This document shows, piece by piece, positions 49,117-58,024 of a stretch of DNA of 64,000 nt. The DNA is from CALAMC01 sp964459465 (lineage in GTDB: Bacteria > Zixibacteria > MSB-5A5 > GN15 > PGXB01). A model generated the notes under the pieces. That model made no database searches. It saw only the letters and a list, made by a program, of their open reading frames with translations, and was not told the origin of the DNA. The translations under genes and the position numbers were made by a program. The DNA is taken from assembly GCA_964459465.1 (NCBI GenBank), contig CAYWLR010000006.1, positions 80,811 through 144,810 on the forward strand. Direction: 5' to 3'. Within the stretch, counting starts at the first letter, position 1. Every line of letters begins with the position of its first letter.

Positions 49117-50841
49117 TTACTTCAACAGCACCATCTTCCTTGAGGAGCTGAATTGTTCGGTCTCGATGCGGTACAAATATACGCCGGTGGATACCGGTTG
49201 CCCGGTTTCATCGCGACCGTCCCATTGAACCGAATGCTCTCCGGCCGATATTTCATTATCGACCAGCGTCACGACTTTCTGGCCGAGCAGGTTATACACG
49301 GCAATAACCACGTGACTGCGCTCTTCCAGCGAATACGATATGGTCGTCACCGGGTTGAAGGGATTGGGATAGTTGGGCTCAAGCCGGAACCGGTCGGGAA
49401 GGACGTCCGGGTCTTCGTCGCTTGACTGCACCAGCGATGGATCCGTGCGGATGCGTACGGCGGCGTCGATCGACAAATTGGTTCCCAGTTCATACCACGA
49501 GCCGTTGGCCCCGTTGCCGGATAAATACGTAGTCGTGGCTTCGACCGGGGCGGTGTTATCACAAACGACCGGATAACCGTAACTTTCATTGGTAAACTTG
49601 ACGACCACATAAACGGGATCCCCCATGGTGAGGTCAATCGGGGCGACCAGATCCACCGAATAATAGCCCGGCTGATCATAGGACCGGTCATACTGATAAC
49701 CCATTAAAGTACTCACTGCGAGCGTCGCCGGATTGAAGTTGTCATAGACATAGATGTCGATATCGGTCGTGGCGTCGGTCGTCCAGAATTCCACCCGCGT
49801 CAGTTTGGTATTTTCGACCGGTGTAAACTTGCTCAAAGACCAGCCCGTGGGGTTACCGTAACCTAACTGCGTCATCCAGCCGCCTTCATCATAATAATAT
49901 AAATCCTGCGTGGCGTCGTAGTCGGTCAGGTTGACCGCCACCGCCGACCAGGTCCCGATATTGGCCGAACCGTAGGCTATCGTGAAATATCCTCCCTGCG
50001 CGCCGTAACCGCAGGTTCCGCCCCAGCTCGTACCCCAGCTGTTTTTGACAATCCAGCCGCCTGTCCCCCCGGCGTGCGTCAGATCATCGTCCCAGCCGAC
50101 AATCAGAACGGCATGATTGGAAGCGTTGGTTCCCGCGTAGTAAAGCGTATAAGAACCGTTGTAATTATTGAATTCGGTATTCCACGACGGGGCACTGCCG
50201 TCACCCGCATAAAGGGTGGTATAGACAGGGCCATAAGTGTATATGTAGCTTTTAAGAACCGAATCATCGGGAATGTCATCTGTCGAAATAATCAACCAGT
50301 CAAGCAGAACCTGCTGGGGCGTGCAGGCGCTGTTGCAGGCCACGTCCGAAGCGACATAGGGATCGCATGATTCGAGGACGGTTCCCTTTTTGGAGAAAAG
50401 ATCGGCCAAATCATAATAGGAACCGCCGCCGCAGGAACGCTCCCAGTAGTTACACTCCTTGGCGTTGTTCTCCGAAAAATCATAAGTCACGCCCTCGGTT
50501 ATCAGCATTCTGGCTTCGATATTGCCCAGAGCGGCGAATGAATAGCAGGCGCCGCAGATGCTTTGATTTTTGATCGATGTCACCTTGCCGGTTTCGCGCC
50601 AGTCGAAGCTGGTCGGTAAAGCGGCGGCTGTCTGACGAACCCCGCGAAGTCCCGTCGTCGCCATTTTTGACCCGACATGGTCCAGATCAAGTCGCGGCGC
50701 AACAAAACCGTAATTGTCATTTATCACGGCCGGTTTTATCGGCGCGATTTGTGGTATTTCGGGACCCGCCCCATAAGCCGCGGCGACCATCAACAAGACC
50801 GCCATAAAAGCAAAACCATAACGGAAATAACGATTTTTCAT
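49117..50841 (-). CDS. Secreted C1A (papain-family) cysteine protease with sorting module
   Basis: A 574-residue protein from ATG 50841. The signal peptide ends near AAYGAG (about residue 25). The mature protease begins LPTSFDWRETGKVTSIKNQSICGACYSF, giving Gln93 (oxyanion hole) and catalytic Cys99. The His lies in NHAVLIVGWDD and the Asn in WIVKNSWGTSWGG, so the active site is complete. A lectin-like beta domain follows (about residues 315-465), as in related secreted C1 peptidases. The C-terminal ~85 residues hold NYPNPFNPVTTISYSL and end in SSRKMVLLK, the same sorting module as in two other proteins here. An extracellular proteinase is expected. Confidence 0.92.
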   Translation of the reverse strand: MKNRYFRYGFAFMAVLLMVAAAYGAGPEIPQIAPIKPAVINDNYGFVAPRLDLDHVGSKMATTGLRGVRQTAAALPTSFDWRETGKVTSIKNQSICGACYSFAALGNIEARMLITEGVTYDFSENNAKECNYWERSCGGGSYYDLADLFSKKGTVLESCDPYVASDVACNSACTPQQVLLDWLIISTDDIPDDSVLKSYIYTYGPVYTTLYAGDGSAPSWNTEFNNYNGSYTLYYAGTNASNHAVLIVGWDDDLTHAGGTGGWIVKNSWGTSWGGTCGYGAQGGYFTIAYGSANIGTWSAVAVNLTDYDATQDLYYYDEGGWMTQLGYGNPTGWSLSKFTPVENTKLTRVEFWTTDATTDIDIYVYDNFNPATLAVSTLMGYQYDRSYDQPGYYSVDLVAPIDLTMGDPVYVVVKFTNESYGYPVVCDNTAPVEATTTYLSGNGANGSWYELGTNLSIDAAVRIRTDPSLVQSSDEDPDVLPDRFRLEPNYPNPFNPVTTISYSLEERSHVVIAVYNLLGQKVVTLVDNEISAGEHSVQWDGRDETGQPVSTGVYLYRIETEQFSSSRKMVLLK

Positions 50842-51014
50842 TGACGTCAGGCCTCCTGAATAGATTTGTATCCTTCTTCCTGATAATTTCGACCAACCGA
50901 CAACCGGGGGTGAGGCCATCGGGACAGGAATTACCTAATCGGCCGAAAATTGCTTATTTGCTAAACAATGACCGGGAGATAAACACCAAATTATGGGATG
51001 TTCCCCATATTCTT

Positions 51015-51042
51015 TTGACAGGGATTGGATTTACCTTATATT
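51015..51042 (+). promoter_or_regulatory. Near-consensus sigma70-type promoter
   Basis: TTGACA at 51015-51020 and TATATT at 51037-51042 with 16 bases between. The ATG at 51050 is seven bases after the -10 box, so the mRNA would begin at or near the start codon, and the GGAG before the ATG would not be transcribed in full. Confidence 0.5.
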
Positions 51043-51049
51043 GGAGCCG

Positions 51050-51985
51050 ATGCCAAAGGTCAAAATCGCCATATTGGGTTATGGCTCGCAGGGGCGGGCA
51101 TGGGCGATGAATCTCAAAGATTCCGGCTGCGATATTATCATCGGCCTGCCTGTCCGGGACCGTGCACGCCTTCAGGCCCGTCGGGATGGCTGGTCCGGCA
51201 TAAAGACCGTGTCGGCCGCGACATCTCTGGCGGATATCATTATCATGGCCTTCCCCGACCATCTTCACGGCCGCGTTTTTGCCATTGATATCGCACCGTA
51301 TCTTAAAACCGGGGCCGCTATTGTCTTCCTACACGGTTTCTCGATACATTTCAAAACGCTTATTCCGCCAAAACACTGTGATATTATCCTCCTGGCTCCA
51401 TTGGGGCCGGGCGCGGCCGTCCGATCCAAATACCTCGAGGGCAACTCGGTCGGCTATTTCCACGCCATCTTTCAGAATGGTTCTGGCCATGCCGGACTGG
51501 TTTTGAAATACCTTATTAAATGTTTGAAAATCGGCCGGACGGCCTTGATTAAAACGACCTTTGCCGAAGAGGCCGTCGGTGACCTGTTCGGCGAGCAGGC
51601 GGTGCTTTGCGGAGGATTATCGCAATTGATACTGGCCGGTTATGAAACCCTTACAAAAGCCGGCTTGACGCCGGATAAAGCCTATCTCGAAGTCTGCTAT
51701 CAGATGGATTTGATTATTGACTTAATCAAACGTCACGGTCTTGAGGGCATGTATAAGCGGATTTCGGTCGCCGCGCGTTATGGCTCCTTTTTAAACGGCC
51801 GCAAAATCATCGACCGCGCCACGCGCAAAAATATGAAACTGATACTGGATGACATTAAATCCGGCCGCTTCGCCCGAAAACTTAATTTATTAAATGATCA
51901 AAAGCTGGAACGACTTGATAAGGACTTAAAGAAACTGACCAATCCGTCGTTCGAAAAATCCGTCCGCAAGTTTTCTGATTCATAA
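51050..51985 (+). CDS. Ketol-acid reductoisomerase-like protein lacking the catalytic lysine
   Basis: A 311-residue protein with the NAD(P) motif ILGYGSQGRAWAMNLKDSG (about residues 8-26), VFLHGFSIHF (about 92-101) and the long C-terminal knot region with TTFAEEAVGDLFGEQAVLCGG (about 170-190) and AGYETLTKAGLTPDKAYLE. These are IlvC features, including the Mg-binding Asp and Glu. Where IlvC has APKGPG, this protein has APLGPG (Leu118), removing an active-site Lys thought to be essential. The length matches class I IlvC less about 20 residues. It is probably a paralogue with another substrate or a regulatory role. No other branched-chain amino acid gene is nearby. Confidence 0.8.
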   Translation: MPKVKIAILGYGSQGRAWAMNLKDSGCDIIIGLPVRDRARLQARRDGWSGIKTVSAATSLADIIIMAFPDHLHGRVFAIDIAPYLKTGAAIVFLHGFSIHFKTLIPPKHCDIILLAPLGPGAAVRSKYLEGNSVGYFHAIFQNGSGHAGLVLKYLIKCLKIGRTALIKTTFAEEAVGDLFGEQAVLCGGLSQLILAGYETLTKAGLTPDKAYLEVCYQMDLIIDLIKRHGLEGMYKRISVAARYGSFLNGRKIIDRATRKNMKLILDDIKSGRFARKLNLLNDQKLERLDKDLKKLTNPSFEKSVRKFSDS

Positions 51986-52083
51986 GCCGCCCCGACCGAC
52001 GTTAATTTCATTAGTAATTTTTGTTGATTCCCTCATACTGGGTCGTGATTTTTATGGTTGGATAATTGCGCAAAGCATCAACT

Positions 52084-54096
52084 ATGAAAAACACTGCCAA
52101 AATAATCGCTGTTCTGGCAATATTGCTCGGGCTCGCCGTCCTTTTATACTTTTTTAATCCCTTTGGATTGGGAAAAAGTGCAACCGCCAAACTGGCCGAA
52201 ATCATTCATTATGAAGACGTCCGTTTTGCACCTCGGGAACTTCTGGAATTCTTATCCGACGACAATCCCTCCGTCCGGAGCCGCGCGGCGCTGGCTTTGG
52301 GAAGAATCAATAACCCGAAGACAATCGAATCGCTTTTTCCGTTGTTGAATGATTCGTCGTTTGAGGTCGCTTCGGCGGCGGCCACCGCCATCGGGTTGAC
52401 CGATAATCCCGAATACGCCCGAACCCTTATCCGCAACTGCGACATTTATGAACCCGAAGTTCGTGCCGCCATTATCCGCGCCGTCGGCTTTCTGGCCGAC
52501 AGCACCGTCCCCGATGTTTATCCCGGAATCAGACATTTTTTGATGGATGTCGATCATCGTGTGCGCGAACAGGCCGCCTTGGCTTTGTTCCGCTGTCGTG
52601 ACAATGGCGCGATGATGGATTTGATTCATGTTTGCCGCCGTGATCCGGTGCGTACCGTCCGGGTGGCGGCCCTTTACTCGCTGGTGCAATTACGCTCGAG
52701 CGACGACCCCGATTTATATGCCGAATGGCTGCCCGACAGCGACCCCCTGCCCCGGACACTGGCCCTCCGCGGACTGGCCCTTCCGAAAGACACCTCGTGG
52801 ATACGGGAACTGGCCGGGGGACTCAACGACCGCAATAACGGGGTCGTGGCCCAGGCCATATATTCGCTGTCGCGAATCGAATCCCCGCGGGCGGTTAATT
52901 ACCTGTATGACCGGTACCGCGATGAAACCGACGAAAAACTTAAAGTCCTTTTCCTCGAGACATTCAGCCGCCTGGAAAATGATATCGCCGCCGATCTGGC
53001 GCTGGAAGCCGTTCATACCGACTCCAGCTACAACGTTAAAGCCGCCGCCATCGAATACCTGCTTAAAGTCCGCGGCGCGGAAATGCTGGCGCTGGTGGAC
53101 ACCCTGCTGGATTCGAAAGATCGGCACCTGACTCTGACGGTAATCGGTGCTTTGGCGCGGGTCGATGAGGAAACGGTTTCTTCGAGGCTGATAAAACTGT
53201 CCGGCGACAGTTCCGCCGTGGTTCGCGCCTATGCCTTCGAGGCCCTTTGTATCTTTGATTCCCTTAGCACCCGCAAAATAGATTATAATATCGACCAGGC
53301 CCTCCGTGACTCCAGTCACATTGTCGTCGGCACGGCCGTCGCTTATATCGGCCGCATGCGCCTCGCCAAACATTTGCCCAAGCTCCATACTATAATGAAA
53401 ATGGAGCAAAAGGCTCACCCTGACCTGCGACGCGCCGTGGTCGCGGCGGCGGCATCGATCCTCGAACGCGACACGACCATCACCGCCGCCGGGGAATTAC
53501 TGCAAATGGGTTTGCACGACAAAGATTATCTGGTCAGCCGTACCGCCGCCGAAGCCTTGAAAAAATGCCTCGGAATCGATAAATCACAGTACATCAGCCA
53601 TCCCAAAGAAATGGCTTCGGTCGGTTCGCTCAAGTCATTTCTCGATAAATACAAAGTCAATCCCCGCGCCGTGATTCACACCTCGAAAGGCGATATCGAG
53701 CTGGAGCTGTATGCCGACATCGCCCCGCTGGCGACCTATAACTTCATCCGTCTGGCCGCCGAAGATTTCTATAAAAACATCATTTTCCACCGCGTCATAC
53801 CCAATTTCGTTATTCAGGCGGGCGACCCCAATGGCATCGGCATCGGCGGACCCGGCTATGAAATCCGCGGGGAACCGGGCGACGTTCCTTTCGAGCGGGG
53901 CGCCCTGGGCATGGCCGACTCGGGCATGGATTCCGGCGGCTCGCAATTTTTCATAACCCTTTCGGCCCAGCCCCATCTTGAAGGACGCTACACCCTGTTC
54001 GGATATGTCACATCCGGCATGGACGTGGTCGATCGGATTGTCCGCGGGGATATTATCAAGCATATCTCCATAAAAAAGGGGGGCGAATCAAAGTGA
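52084..54096 (+). CDS. Membrane-anchored HEAT-repeat protein fused to a cyclophilin-type peptidyl-prolyl isomerase
   Basis: A 670-residue protein from ATG 52084. A membrane helix at about residues 5-25 acts as anchor or signal. Residues about 45-505 form HEAT-like alpha repeats (DDNPSVRSRAALALGRI, DHRVREQAALALFRC). Residues about 520-668 are a cyclophilin domain with FHRVIPNFVIQAGDPNG, FERGALGMADSG and SQFFITLSAQPHLEGRYTLFG, so the catalytic Arg, Phe and Gln are in place. It should act in the periplasm as a folding helper with a large binding surface. The stop overlaps the next gene's GTG by the bases GTGA. Confidence 0.9.
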   Translation: MKNTAKIIAVLAILLGLAVLLYFFNPFGLGKSATAKLAEIIHYEDVRFAPRELLEFLSDDNPSVRSRAALALGRINNPKTIESLFPLLNDSSFEVASAAATAIGLTDNPEYARTLIRNCDIYEPEVRAAIIRAVGFLADSTVPDVYPGIRHFLMDVDHRVREQAALALFRCRDNGAMMDLIHVCRRDPVRTVRVAALYSLVQLRSSDDPDLYAEWLPDSDPLPRTLALRGLALPKDTSWIRELAGGLNDRNNGVVAQAIYSLSRIESPRAVNYLYDRYRDETDEKLKVLFLETFSRLENDIAADLALEAVHTDSSYNVKAAAIEYLLKVRGAEMLALVDTLLDSKDRHLTLTVIGALARVDEETVSSRLIKLSGDSSAVVRAYAFEALCIFDSLSTRKIDYNIDQALRDSSHIVVGTAVAYIGRMRLAKHLPKLHTIMKMEQKAHPDLRRAVVAAAASILERDTTITAAGELLQMGLHDKDYLVSRTAAEALKKCLGIDKSQYISHPKEMASVGSLKSFLDKYKVNPRAVIHTSKGDIELELYADIAPLATYNFIRLAAEDFYKNIIFHRVIPNFVIQAGDPNGIGIGGPGYEIRGEPGDVPFERGALGMADSGMDSGGSQFFITLSAQPHLEGRYTLFGYVTSGMDVVDRIVRGDIIKHISIKKGGESK

Positions 54097-54878
54097 AAAA
54101 ATGCCTGATTTTCATGTTTTCTATGATTTTGGGTTGCCCGTGCATGATACCCGCCGTTACACTCGATGAATTGATTGACGATATTTTGGCGGTGCGCCGG
54201 ATACAATTCGAAACCGTTACGGATATGGTCTGCATTTCCGAGCAGTATGAAAAAAGCACCGATAAAAACGGCAATATCAAGGAAACCAAAAAGCTAATTA
54301 AAGACCTCTATATCAAAAAAATTAATCAGAAGTGGGTGGTCAAAGAAGATTTTCGGGAATATTATTTGAACGGCGTAAAACAGGACGACCGGAAGCTGGC
54401 CGACGAAGTCAAAGAGTACCACAAAAACAAAAAGCGCCGCGGCAACCGCGATTTGACCTATGATCTTCTGGCGCCCCTTCTGGCCGAAAATCGATCGATG
54501 TATCGTTTGGAGTTGCGCCCCGATATCGCCGACGTTGAAGCCTTCGATTGCTATGAAATCAGAGCGACGGCCACAGCCGATATCGACACCCTTCTTAATT
54601 ACACATATTATATAGACACGGTTTCAACTCACCTGGTCCGGGCCGATTTTGTCCCGGCCAAATTGACCGATAATTTCTTTTTCAAACTGAAGGAATTCGA
54701 CATGACCATGACTTTCGAACCCTTCAATGACTCCGTCTGGGTCCCATACCGTTTCCGAATCGCCGGACAGGGCAAGGCCATACTGTTTATCGGGGTCAAT
54801 TTTGAGGCCGAAGAAATCTTTCTTTATCCCCGGATAAACGTCGGATTACCCGATTCGCTGTTTTCGGACGTTAAATAA
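54093..54878 (+). CDS. Secreted protein of unknown function, LolA-like size and layout
   Basis: A 261-residue protein that starts at GTG overlapping the TGA of the upstream gene. A signal peptide (about residues 4-21) is followed by a beta-rich chain with repeated amphipathic strands (KINQKWVVKEDFREYYLNG, CYEIRATATADIDTLLNYTYYID, TMTFEPFNDSVWVPYRFRI). Layout and size recall LolA/LolB-like or MucB-type lipid-binding folds, but I cannot assign the family. Coupling to the HEAT-cyclophilin gene suggests an envelope role. Confidence 0.6.
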   Translation: MKKCLIFMFSMILGCPCMIPAVTLDELIDDILAVRRIQFETVTDMVCISEQYEKSTDKNGNIKETKKLIKDLYIKKINQKWVVKEDFREYYLNGVKQDDRKLADEVKEYHKNKKRRGNRDLTYDLLAPLLAENRSMYRLELRPDIADVEAFDCYEIRATATADIDTLLNYTYYIDTVSTHLVRADFVPAKLTDNFFFKLKEFDMTMTFEPFNDSVWVPYRFRIAGQGKAILFIGVNFEAEEIFLYPRINVGLPDSLFSDVK

Positions 54879-54891
54879 TCGAGGAGGATCG

Positions 54892-55374
54892 ATGAAAACC
54901 AAATTAATCAATCTGGAAATGCTCGATGATATCAATGTCATTTTTGGCATGTCTCATTTCATAAAAACGGTTGAAGATATCTATGAAGCTATGGTCGGCA
55001 TTTCATCGACCGTTAAATTCGGGATCGCTTTTTGTGAAGCTTCGGGGCCGTGCCTGATTCGCTCCGATGGTAATGACCCGGAATTGATTACTTTGGCCGA
55101 AGAGCAAATGTACGGTATCGCTTGCGGCCATACCTTCCTTATATATATGCGCGACGGCTATCCGATTAATTTTCTGCCCCGGTTGAAAATGATTCCGGAA
55201 GTCTGCCGGATATTCTGCGCTTCCGCCAACCCGGTACAAATCGTGGTCGCCGAATCGGAACAGGGCCGGGGGGTCATGGGCGTCATCGACGGCTTTATGC
55301 CCAAAGGCATAGAAAAAGCCTCCGACAAGAAAAAACGCTATAAATTCCTGCGCGATATCGGCTACAAAAGATAA
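54892..55374 (+). CDS. Adenosine-specific kinase (DUF355 family)
   Basis: A 160-residue protein of normal length for the family. Conserved blocks are GMSHFIKTVEDIYEAMVG (about residues 21-38), KFGIAFCEASGPCLIRSDGND (about 43-63), ACGHTFLIYMRDGYPINFL (about 76-94) and VVAESEQGRGVMGVIDGFMPKGIE (about 119-142). The family was first studied in archaea, where members phosphorylate adenosine. ATG 54892 follows GAGGAG. It ends before a strong terminator. Confidence 0.88.
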   Translation: MKTKLINLEMLDDINVIFGMSHFIKTVEDIYEAMVGISSTVKFGIAFCEASGPCLIRSDGNDPELITLAEEQMYGIACGHTFLIYMRDGYPINFLPRLKMIPEVCRIFCASANPVQIVVAESEQGRGVMGVIDGFMPKGIEKASDKKKRYKFLRDIGYKR

Positions 55375-55398
55375 AAATCACCACGGACGGTGTTATAA

Positions 55399-55436
55399 AA
55401 AACCGGGTGCGGTCCTTTTTGCCCGCGCCCGGTTTT
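55399..55436. terminator. Bidirectional intrinsic terminator
   Basis: A 14-bp stem with one wobble (AAAACCGGGTGCGG with CCGCGCCCGGTTTT) and T-runs on both strands, between the adenosine kinase gene (+) and the PilZ gene (-). Confidence 0.85.
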
Positions 55437-55460
55437 GCTTTCCGGCAGATGCCGCAAAAA

Positions 55461-55805
55461 TCAGTCCCGAAACAGATAATCGTCCATCGCTTCCGCTATT
55501 ATACCTTCGGTTTCACTATCCACATTAATCATTTCAAAACCGGTATCGTATTCGTTGGTGTGAAGGTTGTGACGACACCAGACACTGCGCGCATCGACAC
55601 TCAATACAAATTCGCCGCCAATGGGATCCGGAATGGTCAGCCCGAACTGGAAATAGGAATCGCCCTCAATCGGCTCGCCCGTTGAAAGCATCAGCCCGTT
55701 GACGCTAAGATTGACCAGCGTTCCGGCCGAAAAGCCGGTGCGCTCATCGACCACCTCCATATAGTACGACGGCCGCTTCCTGATGCTTTGTCTGCGATTT
55801 ACCAT
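55461..55805 (-). CDS. PilZ-domain protein
   Basis: A 114-residue single PilZ domain. RRQSIRKRPSYYMEV at the N-terminus supplies the arginine motif, and NLSVNGLML (about residues 32-40) is the D/N-x-S-x-x-G motif; together they form a c-di-GMP site. Such stand-alone domains act as second-messenger adaptors for motility, secretion or polysaccharide systems. It is a single gene facing a terminator. Confidence 0.82.
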   Translation of the reverse strand: MVNRRQSIRKRPSYYMEVVDERTGFSAGTLVNLSVNGLMLSTGEPIEGDSYFQFGLTIPDPIGGEFVLSVDARSVWCRHNLHTNEYDTGFEMINVDSETEGIIAEAMDDYLFRD

Positions 55806-55947
55806 CGACCCCCCTGTAATATGGCCATTGTTGATTTATACAAATAAACGGCCCCAATATGCCAAACGCAATAAAAAACAGGCGACGATGGTTGAACTAT
55901 TGGAATGAACCCGAACGACCGGAGTTTTTGCTTCGGGCAATACGGTT

Positions 55948-56427
55948 TTATTGCGTGAATTTTTGTTCCAGAGCGGCCAGCCGTCTTTCGGCTTCAATCC
56001 AATCCTGACGATCATTGCCGTCGGTTCTGCCCCGTCGTTCAAACAGCGAATAGGCCACCTGACGAATATCGGCCTCACGATTACTTTCCCCGTTCAATTC
56101 CACGCGGGCTCTCGTGCCGTCTTTTGATTCGATCACCAGCCGGGCGTCGAAACCGTTGTCGTCTTTCATTAACTTGATGCTTTCCGGGTCCTTGATTACC
56201 GCCAATGGTTCGCATAACTTTTCCGGATTAGTCGATATTGAGCATAGCTCGAGACCGCTGATAACGCGACCCTTTTTTGAGATCGCCAGACCGATAAACG
56301 GGCGGCTTTTGATCACGGAGTTTCTTCCATTTTTCTCAAGGCTGATATTAATCGAACGATGCTGATGATCCTGATTGAATTTCTTGCAAAACCGTGACCA
56401 GGCATTGCGTTTGATTTCCTTGGACAT
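55948..56427 (-). CDS. DUF5335-like / DUF2934 protein
   Basis: A 159-residue cytoplasmic protein from ATG 56427, five bases after AAGGAGG. The N-terminal ~110 residues (WSRFCKKFNQDHQHRSINISLE onward) resemble DUF5335, and the last ~40 residues (IRQVAYSLFERRG...DRQDWIEAERRL) match DUF2934, a short helical motif. Neither has a known function. Two palindromes lie in the promoter region upstream. Confidence 0.65.
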   Translation of the reverse strand: MSKEIKRNAWSRFCKKFNQDHQHRSINISLEKNGRNSVIKSRPFIGLAISKKGRVISGLELCSISTNPEKLCEPLAVIKDPESIKLMKDDNGFDARLVIESKDGTRARVELNGESNREADIRQVAYSLFERRGRTDGNDRQDWIEAERRLAALEQKFTQ

Positions 56428-56464
56428 TTGATCCTCCTTAAACAGTCCTTGTCCATTTGCGCGG

Positions 56465-56539
56465 ATATGGGATATCTCCCATATATTTATTTCGGCAAAT
56501 TTAATGTCTGGTACAGCCTATACGTTATACTTGAGTATA
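56465..56539. promoter_or_regulatory. Palindromic sites upstream of the DUF5335-like gene
   Basis: ATATGGGA-TATC-TCCCATAT at 56465-56484 is a perfect 8-bp inverted repeat, and TATAC-TTGA-GTATA at 56526-56539 is a second. They lie 38-112 bases upstream of the minus-strand start at 56427. They look like operator half-sites for a dimeric regulator, but no regulator gene is nearby. Confidence 0.4.
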
Positions 56540-56542
56540 GTA

Positions 56543-57736
56543 TTAGCCGTTCGTTGTCAATTTAATAATCGGCGCTTCCGACGGACAACCCAGCCGGAAC
56601 GGGAACCAGTGCCCGATCCCCGATGATAAATACATGCGACTGCCACCGATTTTGTATTCTCCCCATAAATACCTGTCGGGCATAAACATATCGAAAATAC
56701 TGCGGCCGTTGAAGCCGACCTGCCCGCCATGCGTATGCCCCGACAAAACCAAATCGATTTTACTGCCGGCCGCCGGGCCAAACCCCTCCGGGCGATGACA
56801 CATCAGTATCTTAAAATCCGTTTCGGGCTGATTGGCCAACGCCTGATCTATTGATTGCTGCAAAAACGGCCGGGGGTCTTCTCGCATGGTAACCGGGTCA
56901 TCGGCCCCGGCCACAAGAATTTTAACTTCTCCCTTCTCTATAACTACCCCGCTGCTTCTCAACAGGGGAACATCACTCTCATCGAATATTTCCACAACCC
57001 TTTTAATCCCTCTATAATACTCATGGTTCCCCAAACAGGCAAAATGACCGTGCCGGGCCTTTAGCTGACTGACCAGCTTGAGAGCGTCGGGCAAATGCGG
57101 CAGATTGTCTGCTATGTCACCCGTGTATAGAACAAGGTCGGGCCCGTATCCCTCGGCCCGCGCCAGTATTTCCTCGAGGTCTTCCACGAATTTATAAATC
57201 CCGATATGCGAATCAGTCAGATGCAGAATCTTGAAACCGTTCAACGCGGGTGGAAGATTATCAAAGACGATATCTTTGATTTCAATTTCCGTATCTCCAA
57301 AGGCCCGGCCCACTCCCCCGACCGACATTGCCACCGCCGTGACCGGCAAAGCCGCCGCCGCACTCTTCAAAAATGATCTCCTCCTGGGATCATAAGACTC
57401 GTCCGCTCCGGCACTACCCTGCTTTATTTCCTGGCGGTGTAAAATCCAGTTGAAAAATCCCGAAATCGGCAACGAAAACATAAGCGCCAGAAGCAGTACC
57501 AAAATTGCGGCGGTCGCGGTCGAACCGGCTTTGAAAATAAACCAGATACCCTGATAAAACCCGCCAAACCAGGCCAGAATGGCGATGACGCCGACCAGCG
57601 GCAATCCGATGGCCGCCCGCCGAATGAATTTATTGTTCCACCAGCGGCGGTTGAGCGTCCGCATAAGCAGGATTTCGATAATTCCGAAAATGGCGATCAT
57701 AACCGCCCCGAATATGACCGGATAAATTATTCTCAT
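56543..57736 (-). CDS. Membrane-linked metallophosphoesterase
   Basis: A 397-residue protein. Residues about 1-110 hold three or four membrane helices, followed by RRRSFLKSAAAALPVTAVAMSVGG (about 122-145), which looks like an internal twin-arginine-type segment. The phosphoesterase domain has HLTDSHIG, VLYTGDIADN, ACLGNHEYY, ILMCHRP and LSGHTHGGQ, the complete two-metal site. The family includes YkuE-type phospholipid and UDP-diacylglucosamine hydrolases. It probably acts at the outer face of the inner membrane. Confidence 0.88.
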   Translation of the reverse strand: MRIIYPVIFGAVMIAIFGIIEILLMRTLNRRWWNNKFIRRAAIGLPLVGVIAILAWFGGFYQGIWFIFKAGSTATAAILVLLLALMFSLPISGFFNWILHRQEIKQGSAGADESYDPRRRSFLKSAAAALPVTAVAMSVGGVGRAFGDTEIEIKDIVFDNLPPALNGFKILHLTDSHIGIYKFVEDLEEILARAEGYGPDLVLYTGDIADNLPHLPDALKLVSQLKARHGHFACLGNHEYYRGIKRVVEIFDESDVPLLRSSGVVIEKGEVKILVAGADDPVTMREDPRPFLQQSIDQALANQPETDFKILMCHRPEGFGPAAGSKIDLVLSGHTHGGQVGFNGRSIFDMFMPDRYLWGEYKIGGSRMYLSSGIGHWFPFRLGCPSEAPIIKLTTNG

Positions 57737-57856
57737 CGTGTTTTAATTATACGGAAGAAATTATTCCGGGCCTAAGAAAATCGATAACGGCTTTATTTCG
57801 AAAATTCACTTGCCCGACCAACTACCAGCGACGTATATTAAAATAGAAAACATATT

Positions 57857-57937
57857 CCGTTGGGGGTGGCGTAAAGTTATCGCCTGAGATTATACCCCCT
57901 AACCTGATCCGGGTAATGCCGGCGTAGGGAAACGGGC
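57857..57937 (+). ncRNA. TPP riboswitch (THI element)
   Basis: Conserved parts occur in the right order: GGGGGTGGC, then GCCTGAGATTATACCCC, AACCTGATCCGGGTAATGCC and GGCGTAGGGAA. The P1 to P5 helices can be drawn. A terminator hairpin follows at 57964-57998, 27 bases before the TonB receptor start, so thiamine pyrophosphate binding would stop transcription. Confidence 0.95.
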
Positions 57938-57963
57938 ATAAGTGCAGGCTTTTTGCCGTTTAT

Positions 57964-57998
57964 CCGTCCATGCCGGTCTTGCCGGTCGGGCGGTTTTT
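57964..57998 (+). terminator. Riboswitch-controlled terminator
   Basis: CCGTCC (57964-57969) pairs with GGGCGG (57988-57993), with an inner CCGG/CCGG pairing, followed by TTTTT. It is the probable expression platform of the TPP riboswitch. Confidence 0.65.
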
Positions 57999-58024
57999 GA
58001 TTTTATGGCAAAGGAGCCTGATTT

